Positions 1 to 5,905 are shown, counted from the first letter of the stretch. The stretch: DNA of 6,078 nucleotides from an uncultured Clostridium sp. (GCA_900555125.1 USKH01000079.1:1-6078), one strand, 5' to 3'. A program made the numbers and translations. Notes: a model not told the origin generated them from the sequence alone.

Positions 1-135
1 GGCATCCATGCTCATCCCATGCTTGTAACCAAATGACTGGACGGTTATCTTAAATGTCTCTTTTCCATCTTCTCCGTCCGAAAGCATCGACAGGAGCTTA
101 TTCTGCAGCTCCATAGGCTTCAGGTTAGTCGTGTC
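1..135 (-). CDS. rapZ: RapZ C-terminal domain fragment, fused in frame to UvrA and cut by the window edge
   Basis: Reading leftwards in the same frame as the upstream UvrA sequence, the last 45 or so residues are not UvrA. They include DTTNLKPMEL, then FKITVQSFGYKHGMSMDA at the edge. This matches the start of the RapZ/YvcJ C-terminal domain; E. coli RapZ, as I recall it, has ADLIVDTSEM followed by a segment ending SFGFKHGIPIDA. In E. coli that domain binds the small RNA GlmZ and senses glucosamine-6-phosphate; Bacillota homologs are less well defined. The RapZ N-terminal P-loop domain is absent, its place taken by UvrA. Lysine is AAG in four of five codons here, and TCA, GGT and GGG appear, which differs in feel from the adjoining UvrA codons, although the sample is tiny. 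The protein continues beyond the window. RapZ identity is firm; whether this is a real fusion or an assembly chimera is unresolved. Confidence 0.8.
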
Positions 136-2506
136 TATTATATAATCGGCATTTTTAATCATATCGAGATCGTGTTCGATAACTACTACGGTTGCTCCGT
201 TTCCGATAAGCTTGCCAAAGACTTCCAACAGAACTCCAACGTCTTTCGGATGCAATCCTATTGTCGGTTCGTCGAAAACGAACAATGCGTCCGACTGCAT
301 TTTGCCCATTTCGGCGGCAAGTTTAAGCCGCTGAGCCTCTCCGCCCGAAAGCGACGGCGTACTCTCTCCGAGCGTCAGATAGTCCAGTCCGAGCGAGGCA
401 AGCGTTTCGAGTTTTTCTTTAATCTTTTTATGTTTTTCAAACAGTTTTGCCGCTTCGCTTATCGTTACGTTCATGAGGTCGGCAACCGAATATCCCGTTC
501 CTTTCAAATCGATTTTCACGTCGCAGGCTTTTTCGGAATAGCGCTTTCCTCCGCAATCGGGACAAATTATTTCGACGTCGGGCAAAAACTGAATATCCAT
601 GGAAATCTGACCGGTTCCGTCGCACGTAGGACAACGCAGGCTGCCCGTATTATACGAAAAATCTCCGGCTTTCAATCCGAGTTCTTTTGCCTTTGGCGAC
701 GACGCATAGAGTTTTCTAAGGTCGTCCAGTATGCCCGAATACGTTGCAACCGTCGAACGCACGTTTACGCCGATCGGCGTGGCGTCGATGAGATTTACGC
801 GGTTGATTCCGTCCGCTTTCAGCGACTGCACATGCGGCGGCAACTTTTCTCCGCAGATTTTCGCCCGCAAAGCCGGCACGAGGCTTTCGAGCACGGTTGT
901 TGTTTTTCCGCTTCCCGACATACCCGTAACGACGGTAAGTCGTCCTTTGGGAATTTTTACGTCAAGAGCATGCACCGTATGAAGGGGCAACGTGGACATT
1001 TCTATCGTTCCGAGCGCAAACAAGCAATCCTTTCCGGCGTGTTTTTGCGCTTTTACGTCGGCTTGTCCAGATAAATATTTTCCTATAATCGAACGCGGAT
1101 CTTTTTCTATTTCCGTTACGCTTCCGCATGAAACGACGTTGCCGCCGTGCTCGCCCGCTCCCTTGCCCATTTCGATTACGTAATCCGCCGCTCCGATTAC
1201 TCTAGTGTCATGATCGACAACCACAACCGAATTCCCGCGCGACACAAGATCGCGTATAACGGCAAGCAATCCGTCCACATTTGCCGGGTGCAAGCCAATA
1301 GACGGCTCGTCTAAAACGTACATGACTCCCGTAGTCTTGTTACGGACGGCGCGAGCAAGCTGAATGCGTTGCAATTCTCCCGTGGAAAGCGTGTTTGCGC
1401 TTCGGTCAAGCGTGAGATAGTCCAGTCCGAGGTCAATAAGTCTTTCAGAAACGGCAAGGAATTCGCTTACTATGCTTTCCGCCATCGGGCGCATATCGCA
1501 CGGCATCTGCGACGGAATTTTTTTGACGAATTCGAGAAGTTCTCCAAGCGGCATAGCGCAGGCTTCGGGAAGAGTTTTTCCCAAAAGGCGCGCGCTTCTC
1601 GCTCGTTTATTAAGACGAGTTCCGCTGCATTCGGGGCACGTGCTTTCGATCAGAAATGCCGAAACACGCTTCATTCCCGTCTCGTCCTTCACCTTTGCAA
1701 GCGCGTTTTCCACGGTGTAGACGGCGTTGTAATACGTAAAGTCGAGTTCGCCAGCCTGATTGGAATTTTTAGCCTTGTAGAAAATATGTTTTTTCTCGGC
1801 GGGTCCGTAGTAAACGATATTCTTTTCCTCGTCGGTAAGCTCGCGGAACGGAACGTCGGTGCGCACACCCATAGCGCGGCACACGTCGGTCATCAGCGAC
1901 CACATGAGAGAATTCCACGGAGCCACTGCGCCCTCGTCTATCGTAAGCGAGTCGTCGGGGACAAGCGAATCTATATTCACTTTGCGAACCACGCCCGTTC
2001 CCGAACATTCGGGACAGGCTCCCGTCGAATTGAACGAAAAGTCCTCGGCGCTCGGTGGGGCAAATTCCGCTCCGCATTCGGGACAAATCAGGCGTTTTCC
2101 CCGCCGCTACGTTAAACGACGGCGGAACGAGATGTCCGTTGGGGCAGACGTGGTTTCCCAGTCTTGAATACATAAGGCGCAGGCTGTTTGACAGCTCCGT
2201 AAGCGTTCCGAACGTACTTCTTACGTTTGGTATTGCGGGGCGCTGATGCAGCGCAAGCGCCGCAGGCACGTTTTCGATGCTGTCCACGTTTGCATTTTCC
2301 GCCTGAGTAAGTCTTCTTCTCGTATACGCGGACAGAGCTTCGAGGTAACGCCTCGAGCCCTCCGCGTAAAGAACGCCCAGCGCAAGCGACGATTTACCGC
2401 TTCCCGAAACGCCGGCAATTGCCACGAATTTTCCGAGAGGAACGCTTAAATCGATATTTTTCAGGTTATGCACGCGAGCTCCGCGTATTATTATATTATC
2501 CGGCAT
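133..2506 (-). CDS. uvrA: UvrA2-type excinuclease ABC subunit A paralog lacking the UvrB-binding domain; frameshifted
   Basis: This is a DNA-damage-recognition ABC ATPase of the UvrA family. Residues are numbered after removing one base at the frameshift. ATPase I has Walker A GVSGSGKSS at 32-40, signature LSTGE at 373-377 and Walker B YVLDEPSIGLH from 396. Zinc module 1 is C141/C144 with C164/C167, and another CPEC pair is C290/C293. ATPase II has Walker A GMSGSGKTT at 528-536, a CxxC-x19-CxxC zinc module (C625, C628, C648, C651), LSGGE at 719-723, Walker B ending VFDEPTIGLH (742-751) and the H-loop VVVIEHD at 773-779. The roughly 115-residue UvrB-binding domain that normally sits between the ATPase I core and zinc module 1 is missing: CPNGH at 121-125 leads almost directly to CPECG. 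This is typical of UvrA2/DrrC-like paralogs, which are tied to DNA-intercalator tolerance in some bacteria. The start at 2506 has GGAAGTG five bases upstream; an ATG at 2533 lies at the likely transcription start and has no ribosome site. The C-terminal tail is replaced by RapZ sequence. Confidence 0.88.
2095..2102 (-). other. Frameshift point in uvrA (GGGGAAAA homopolymer pair)
   Basis: In the coding direction the gene reads FNVAAGK and then drifts into non-UvrA sequence, ending in a stop at 1769-1771. The true UvrA frame resumes one base later as GKRLICPECG and stays open to the window edge. The two frames meet at GGGGAAAA, where one G or one A too many would explain the shift. As given, translation from 2506 would make a 245-residue product holding only the first Walker A region. 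A homopolymer sequencing error is the simplest explanation; a real pseudogene mutation is the alternative. Confidence 0.85.
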
Positions 2507-2535
2507 ATTTTCACTTCCGTAACTATGATACATTC

Positions 2536-2564
2536 AGTATAATATTTATAAAAAGCAAAGTCAA
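2536..2564 (-). promoter_or_regulatory. Promoter of uvrA (housekeeping sigma type)
   Basis: On the minus strand TTGACT (2564-2559) is followed after exactly 17 bp by TATACT (2541-2536). Transcription should begin near 2529, about 23 bases before the ATG at 2506. This rules out the ATG at 2533 as the usual start. The spacer is very AT-rich. Confidence 0.75.
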
Positions 2565-2586
2565 CAACTACGCGCGATTTTACGAC

Positions 2587-2620
2587 AAAAAATCCGCCCC
2601 GGATTAAAAGCGGATTTTTT
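2587..2620 (-). terminator. Hairpin terminator downstream of the lipoprotein gene
   Basis: AAAAAATCCGC (2587-2597) and GCGGATTTTTT (2610-2620) form an 11-bp perfect stem with a 12-base loop. On the minus strand the GC part is followed by six T residues. It lies 39 bases past the lipoprotein stop codon and just upstream of the uvrA promoter, so it insulates the two genes. The A and T flanks on both sides would let it work in either direction. Confidence 0.85.
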
Positions 2621-2658
2621 TGCGTTTACAAAATCATACAAGGTTTACGTTTGCGAGA

Positions 2659-3348
2659 CTATTTTCGCGAGGCGATGATTTCGCCGGACACGACGTCAAC
2701 CAAAACGGCAATGGTTTTACTCGAATCGGCTTCCGGCACGAAAGACACATACCAGTAGTATTTCCCGTCGGACGACAACGGATTGCTTATGTAGCGAATA
2801 AAAATTTCTCCGCAGAATTTGCCGTCGGAAGTGTACGGAGCAAGGCTGTCGCTCAGGTTTTTTACGACTTTTTTCATGGCGTCTATACCGCTTATCTCAC
2901 CCTCTTTACGCACGGGCGAAAGCGTTATCGTCTGACTCGTGTTGCCGTCGGAAATTGTAATAACCGGCTTATCGCACGTCGTTTTCGACATAAATTCAAA
3001 CGAATAGCTGTCCTTATACGGATGACGAAGGGCGTTGCCCTCGGTCTTTTTTCCGTCGCAATCTGCGGTTATCACCAGCGATTTTTCCGCGGTGTCAATT
3101 TTCGGTGTTACGATAATAAGCGTATAGTCGACTTTGCTTCCGCTTTTTCCGTCGATTTCAAAAGGATTTTCCCGATATCCCGAAACAATTTCTATCGAAT
3201 ATTTATCGTTTTCGCCGGTATACACTTCACTTCTGTACTCGGACACTATACTTTCGTACGCGTCCTCTTTCGCTTTGCACGCCGTAAACAGCGAAAAAAC
3301 AGATACAACCGCAAGCGTTAATACGACGACCCGAATTGTTTTTTTCAT
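2659..3348 (-). CDS. Putative lipoprotein of unknown function
   Basis: This 229-residue protein is predicted to be exported. It starts MKKTIR, has a hydrophobic stretch at about 7-22, and a lipobox-like FTAC with the lipidated cysteine at 24, so it is probably anchored on the outer face of the membrane. The start at 3348 is preceded by GGAGG nine bases upstream; the reading frame runs open 40 codons further upstream, but that stretch lacks a ribosome site and signal character. The mature part is polar and looks beta-rich. Its last 35 residues (YYWYVSFVPEADSSKT, then AVLVDVVSGEIIASRK) resemble the end of a PepSY-type fold, where a modelled strand leads into a D-x-x-x-GEI turn; this is suggestive only. 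Three further cysteines are at 97, 125 and 179. I do not recognise the family. It is divergent from the ECF transporter gene across 258 bp and has its own terminator. Confidence 0.82.
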   Translation of the reverse strand: MKKTIRVVVLTLAVVSVFSLFTACKAKEDAYESIVSEYRSEVYTGENDKYSIEIVSGYRENPFEIDGKSGSKVDYTLIIVTPKIDTAEKSLVITADCDGKKTEGNALRHPYKDSYSFEFMSKTTCDKPVITISDGNTSQTITLSPVRKEGEISGIDAMKKVVKNLSDSLAPYTSDGKFCGEIFIRYISNPLSSDGKYYWYVSFVPEADSSKTIAVLVDVVSGEIIASRK

Positions 3349-3372
3349 TTTGTCGTTCCTCCACAAAATAGT

Positions 3373-3390
3373 ATTACAAAACATTGTAAT
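3373..3390. promoter_or_regulatory. Operator-like dyad in front of the lipoprotein gene
   Basis: ATTACAA and TTGTAAT form a perfect 7-bp inverted repeat with a 4-bp spacer (AACA). It ends 25 bases upstream of the lipoprotein start and overlaps weak -10-like sequences on the minus strand (TAATAC at 3376-3371, TACTAT at 3373-3368). I could not find a convincing -35 partner. The symmetry and position suit a repressor or activator site, but no regulator gene is in view. Confidence 0.4.
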
Positions 3391-3425
3391 GCGCTTCGAC
3401 GGGGTTTTAGAACAACTTTCGCTAT

Positions 3426-3443
3426 TTCCGGCGCAATCCGGAA
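3426..3443. repeat. Short GC-rich inverted repeat in the divergent intergenic region
   Basis: TTCCGG (3426-3431) and CCGGAA (3438-3443) flank six bases. The arms are short and no T tract follows, so this is unlikely to be a terminator. It stands out as a GC island inside an AT-rich gap. Confidence 0.25.
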
Positions 3444-3474
3444 CAAATTCAACCGCATTGTTAAGCAAACAAAA

Positions 3475-3552
3475 ATCTGGTATTATTATTTAATCGTTTT
3501 TTGGTTATTTACATCTGGTATTATTATTTAATCGTTTTTTGGTTATTTACAT
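3475..3552 (+). repeat. Exact 38-bp tandem duplication ending in a promoter -35 box
   Basis: Bases 3475-3512 are repeated without a mismatch at 3513-3550, and the identity carries two bases into a third unit. Each unit starts ATCTGGTATTATTATTTAATC, has a T6 run, and ends GGTTATTTAC. The second copy supplies the TTTACA -35 box of the ECF promoter (3546-3551). The first copy has the same hexamer at 3508-3513 but no -10 box 17 bp further on, so only the downstream copy makes a promoter. Confidence 0.95.
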
Positions 3553-3574
3553 ATATCCAATAAGGTCGTATAAT
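3546..3574 (+). promoter_or_regulatory. Promoter of the ECF S-component gene
   Basis: TTTACA (3546-3551), a 17-bp spacer and TATAAT (3569-3574) form a near-consensus housekeeping promoter. The predicted start near 3581 leaves a leader of only about 26 bases, too short for a riboswitch. The AT-rich repeat unit directly upstream could act as an UP element or as a regulator site. Confidence 0.82.
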
Positions 3575-3606
3575 AGTACGGAAAAATTTTTTATAGAGGT
3601 GCTTGT

Positions 3607-4218
3607 ATGGAACAAGAACAAAACGAAAAACAAGAAATCGCCCAATCGGCGACCGTGGAACTGACGACTGCAGACGGAAAAAAGAAAAAAATCAAAGACA
3701 GCAAATATTACGTTTCCACCAGAAAGATATGCTACGTCGCGCTTTTTACCGCGCTTAACATAGTGATGAGCTCGTCGATATGCTCGATCCCAGTTCCCGG
3801 CGGACATTTGTACTTAAACGACATAGTTATATGCCTTGCCGCGCTGGTGCTGGATCCGTTGTCGGCGTTTATAGTGGGCGGCGTGGGTGCGTTCTTCGGC
3901 GATATGCTGTTTTATCCCGCCCCCATGTTCGTATCTCTCGTTACTCACGGCTTACAGGCGGTTGCGATATCTCTTATCGCAGGAAAGAAAAACGAGCTTG
4001 CTCCGCTGTGGAAGGCAATAGTCGCGGTTGCGGTCGGCGCGGTTATAATGGTTACGGGTTATTCTCTCGGAAGAGCTTTTATATACTCCACTCCCGAATA
4101 TGCGATAATTAAACTGCCTTTCCAGATTTTGCAGGCTTTGGTCGGCGCGGCTCTCGGCACGGTGATTTTGTACGCAACGCCGATTAAACGTTATTCCGGC
4201 TTTATCCCGAAAGATTAG
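3607..4218 (+). CDS. ECF transporter S component (substrate-binding membrane subunit), substrate unknown
   Basis: This 203-residue integral membrane protein resembles the substrate-specific S subunits of energy-coupling factor transporters, which capture a vitamin or cofactor precursor and dock onto shared EcfT-EcfA-EcfA' modules. A charged N-terminal stretch of about 38 residues (with DGKKKKIK) precedes six probable membrane segments near 41-60, 69-83, 85-102, 106-125, 133-155 and 168-191. The pattern RKICYVALFTALN, GGHLYLNDIV, GGVGAFFGD and VTHGLQA is typical of the HmpT/PF07155- and PF12822-like S components. No EcfA or EcfT gene is adjacent, so it probably uses a shared module encoded elsewhere. 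AGAGGT six bases upstream fixes the start, and the next Met (54) already lies inside the first membrane segment. The substrate cannot be read from the sequence. Confidence in the superfamily is good; in the subfamily it is modest. Confidence 0.85.
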   Translation: MEQEQNEKQEIAQSATVELTTADGKKKKIKDSKYYVSTRKICYVALFTALNIVMSSSICSIPVPGGHLYLNDIVICLAALVLDPLSAFIVGGVGAFFGDMLFYPAPMFVSLVTHGLQAVAISLIAGKKNELAPLWKAIVAVAVGAVIMVTGYSLGRAFIYSTPEYAIIKLPFQILQALVGAALGTVILYATPIKRYSGFIPKD

Positions 4219-4220
4219 TT

Positions 4221-4247
4221 TTTACCGCAACGGTAAATTATTTACCG
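4221..4247. repeat. Three-arm alternating inverted repeat (TTTACCG / CGGTAAA / TTTACCG)
   Basis: Starting two bases after the ECF stop codon, TTTACCG (4221-4227), CGGTAAA (4231-4237) and TTTACCG (4241-4247) are spaced by three bases each, giving a 10-bp period. The middle arm can pair with either neighbour, so two hairpins exclude each other. The T content that follows is poor for an intrinsic terminator. It ends 29 bp before the galE -35 box, so it could be a weak terminator of the ECF gene or an operator-like array for galE. Confidence 0.5.
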
Positions 4248-4276
4248 AAATTTTGCAAAAAAATTCCGATAAAGTG

Positions 4277-4305
4277 TTGATTTATTCGTACTTTTGATAT
4301 ATAAT
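4277..4305 (+). promoter_or_regulatory. Promoter of galE
   Basis: TTGATT (4277-4282) is followed after exactly 17 bp by TATAAT (4300-4305). Transcription would start near 4312, giving a leader of about 28 bases that includes AAGGAGG. Confidence 0.8.
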
Positions 4306-4339
4306 ATGTGCGAACAAAATCAAGGAGGCTGCAAAAACC

Positions 4340-5359
4340 GTGAAAAGCATTTTGGTTACAGGCGGAGCGGGTTATATCGGCTCGCACACCGTAGTAGAAC
4401 TCATCAATCAACATTACGACGTAGTAGTCGTGGACAACCTTGTCAACGCAAGCGAGGAAAGTCTTAACCGCATTAAGCAAATCACCGGCGTTATGCCAAA
4501 ATTTTACAACGCCGATATTCGCGACAGAGCGGCAATAGACAAGATTTTCGAAGAAAACGACATTGACAGCGTAATTCACTTTGCAGGGCTTAAAGCCGTG
4601 GGCGAGAGCGTTAAAATTCCGCTTCCTTACTACGACAACAATATTTACGGAACGCTTGTTCTGCTTGAAAGCATGGCGGCTCACAACGTAAAGAAAATAG
4701 TATTCTCGTCGTCCGCAACCGTTTACGGAGACCCCGAACGCCTGCCTATCGACGAAGGCTGCCGTCTTTCCACCACCAATCCTTACGGCTCGACCAAGCT
4801 TTATATTGAAGGAATACTTCGCGATCTGTACACGTCCGACAACGGCTGGACGGTTGTGCTGTTGCGTTACTTCAACCCCGTGGGGGCGCATCCGTCCGGA
4901 CTTATCGGCGAAGACCCCAAGGGAATACCCAACAATCTTACCCCCTATATCGCTCAGGTTGCGTGCGGCAAGCGCGAGAAAGTCAGCGTGTTCGGCAACG
5001 ATTACCCCACTCCCGACGGAACGGGCGTGCGCGATTACATTCACGTCGTAGACCTTGCCCTCGGACACATCAAAGCAATCGAAAAATGCGACAAACCGGG
5101 CGTTTATACTTACAATCTCGGCACCGGTATAGGTTATAGCGTTCTGGACGTCATTCACGCATTCGAAAAGGCTTGCGGACACAAAATTCCGTACGTCATC
5201 GCTCCCAGACGAGCAGGCGATATTGCCACCTGCTATGCATGCGCAGACAAGGCTAAAAAAGAACTGGGCTGGGTTGCAACCCGTACGCTGGACGACATGT
5301 GCGCTTCTCTGTGGAAATGGCAGACCATGAATCCCGACGGATTTGCAACTAAAAAGTAA
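4340..5359 (+). CDS. galE: UDP-glucose 4-epimerase
   Basis: GalE interconverts UDP-galactose and UDP-glucose using tightly bound NAD in the Leloir pathway, and supplies UDP-galactose for surface glycans. The 339-residue protein is full length and belongs to the extended short-chain dehydrogenase family. The NAD-binding Rossmann motif GGAGYIGS is at 8-15. The catalytic set is S124 (in FSSSATVYG), Y149 and K153 (in NPYGSTK), the same numbering as the E. coli enzyme. The substrate region includes RYFNPVGAHPSG and the RRAGD motif at 290-294. C298 occupies the place of E. coli Tyr299; human GALE also has Cys there and accepts UDP-N-acetyl sugars, so broad specificity is plausible. The start is GTG, with AAGGAGG 11 bases upstream, a slightly long gap. 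It has its own promoter and no galK or galT beside it, which suits a constitutive glycan role. Confidence 0.96.
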   Translation: MKSILVTGGAGYIGSHTVVELINQHYDVVVVDNLVNASEESLNRIKQITGVMPKFYNADIRDRAAIDKIFEENDIDSVIHFAGLKAVGESVKIPLPYYDNNIYGTLVLLESMAAHNVKKIVFSSSATVYGDPERLPIDEGCRLSTTNPYGSTKLYIEGILRDLYTSDNGWTVVLLRYFNPVGAHPSGLIGEDPKGIPNNLTPYIAQVACGKREKVSVFGNDYPTPDGTGVRDYIHVVDLALGHIKAIEKCDKPGVYTYNLGTGIGYSVLDVIHAFEKACGHKIPYVIAPRRAGDIATCYACADKAKKELGWVATRTLDDMCASLWKWQTMNPDGFATKK

Positions 5360-5378
5360 ATTTTACGAATTTTTTTGA

Positions 5379-5408
5379 CCGAAAACGACAAAAACGCTCG
5401 TTTTTCGG
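5379..5408 (+). repeat. Imperfect hairpin between galE and the thioredoxin gene
   Basis: CCGAAAACG (5379-5387) can pair with CGTTTTTCGG (5399-5408) with one bulged T. An alternative inner hairpin pairs AAAAACG (5390-5396) with CGTTTTT (5399-5405). No T tract follows on the plus strand, so it is not a standard terminator. It abuts the thioredoxin -10 box. It may be a weak galE terminator or a regulatory site. Confidence 0.35.
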
Positions 5409-5415
5409 GTATACT
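5385..5415 (+). promoter_or_regulatory. Probable promoter of the thioredoxin gene
   Basis: TATACT (5410-5415) is a good -10 box about 35 bases before the start codon. The -35 is poor: the best match is ACGACA (5385-5390) at a 19-bp spacing. A TTGACC at 5375-5380 is too far away (29 bp) to pair with it. The weak -35 hints at activator dependence or low basal output, which is inference. Confidence 0.45.
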
Positions 5416-5450
5416 AACTGTACGACAAAACGTATGCGGAGGTATTTGAA

Positions 5451-5765
5451 ATGAAAGAGATTACTTTGACGGCGGATAATTTTACTAAAGAAGTTTTGGA
5501 CTCCTCTCTTCCCGTCGTCGTCGATTTCTGGGCGAGCTGGTGCGTTCCCTGCACCATGATGTCGGCCGTGATAGACGAACTTGCCGAGCAGTTCGACGGC
5601 AAAATTAAAGTGGGCAAAGTAAACGTTGACGAAGAAGATACTCTTGCCGAGCAATTCAACATTGACGCCATTCCCGCTATTTATCTGTTTAAGGACGGTA
5701 AAGTAGCCGCCACCTCTCTCGGATACAAAAGCAAAGACGCCCTTCTGAAAGAATTGGGGCTTTAA
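5451..5765 (+). CDS. trxA: Thioredoxin with CVPC active site
   Basis: This 104-residue cytoplasmic thiol-disulfide oxidoreductase has the full thioredoxin fold length and no signal peptide. The buried aspartate D25 (VVVDFWASW) precedes the active site W30-C31-V32-P33-C34. The usual sequence is WCGPC; here Gly is replaced by Val. The cis-proline is P75 in AIPA, where most thioredoxins have IPT. The FKDGK turn (80-84) and the following G91 match the family. Thioredoxins pass electrons from thioredoxin reductase to ribonucleotide reductase, peroxiredoxins and others. No reductase gene is adjacent, so its partner is elsewhere or it is a secondary paralog. GGAGGT seven bases upstream of ATG fixes the start. 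A strong terminator follows, so the gene is monocistronic or ends a transcript. The symbol is assigned by fold; paralog status is not determinable. Confidence 0.93.
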   Translation: MKEITLTADNFTKEVLDSSLPVVVDFWASWCVPCTMMSAVIDELAEQFDGKIKVGKVNVDEEDTLAEQFNIDAIPAIYLFKDGKVAATSLGYKSKDALLKELGL

Positions 5766-5793
5766 TCGCAAGCTAAAAAAATCACACAACGAC

Positions 5794-5830
5794 AAAAACC
5801 GAAGAAGTGAATAATTTCTTCGGTTTTTTT
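5794..5830 (+). terminator. Intrinsic terminator after the thioredoxin gene
   Basis: AAAAACCGAAGAA (5794-5806) pairs perfectly with TTCTTCGGTTTTT (5816-5828) around a 9-base loop, ending in a run of seven T residues. It sits 28 bases after the stop codon. Confidence 0.92.
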
Positions 5831-5850
5831 GTTTAAAACGCGAGATTGCA

Positions 5851-5880
5851 TTGACAAACGGCATAAACTCGTTATATAAT
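5851..5880 (+). promoter_or_regulatory. Promoter of gdhA
   Basis: Both hexamers are perfect consensus: TTGACA (5851-5856) and TATAAT (5875-5880), with an 18-bp spacer. This should be one of the strongest promoters in the window, consistent with the high expression often seen for glutamate dehydrogenase in anaerobic Clostridia. Confidence 0.85.
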
Positions 5881-5905
5881 TATTAAGGTAAAATCGGAGG
5901 GTTTC

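Noticed and set aside
172..1074. Long plus-strand open frame (300 codons) antisense to uvrA
   Set aside because: It is a shadow of the minus-strand UvrA frame, which carries all ATPase and zinc motifs. The shadow has no ribosome site, and its composition is rich in F, R and S without recognisable motifs.
2095..2102. Programmed ribosomal frameshifting in uvrA
   Set aside because: There is no stop codon or rare codon at the slip site and no known precedent in UvrA; an extra base in a homopolymer is simpler.
1369..2115. Plus-strand open frame of 248 codons antisense to uvrA
   Set aside because: Its opposite strand encodes conserved UvrA sequence, including zinc module 1 and the insertion domain. 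No promoter or ribosome site precedes it.
2507..2533. Nine-codon longer N-terminus for UvrA starting at 2533
   Set aside because: It coincides with the predicted transcription start and lacks a ribosome site, and the family begins at the MPDNIIIRGARVHNL segment.
2620..3321. Plus-strand open frame antisense to the lipoprotein gene
   Set aside because: The minus strand has a clear signal peptide, lipobox, ribosome site and terminator; the plus frame has none of these.
3349..3468. Forty-codon longer N-terminus for the lipoprotein
   Set aside because: It would bury the signal peptide inside the protein and has no ribosome site, whereas the start at 3348 has GGAGG at good spacing.
3575..3606. 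Riboswitch in the leader of the ECF transporter gene
   Set aside because: The promoter leaves a leader of only about 26 bases, too short for any known vitamin riboswitch.
4238..5182. Minus-strand open frame of 314 codons antisense to galE
   Set aside because: GalE on the plus strand is full length with every catalytic residue. The antisense frame matches nothing I know.
5379..5408. Intrinsic terminator of galE
   Set aside because: The hairpin is imperfect, AT-rich and lacks a trailing T tract, so it is listed only as a structured repeat.
5349..5864. Minus-strand open frame covering the thioredoxin gene
   Set aside because: It spans a terminator and a real thioredoxin gene on the other strand, and its composition is artefactual.
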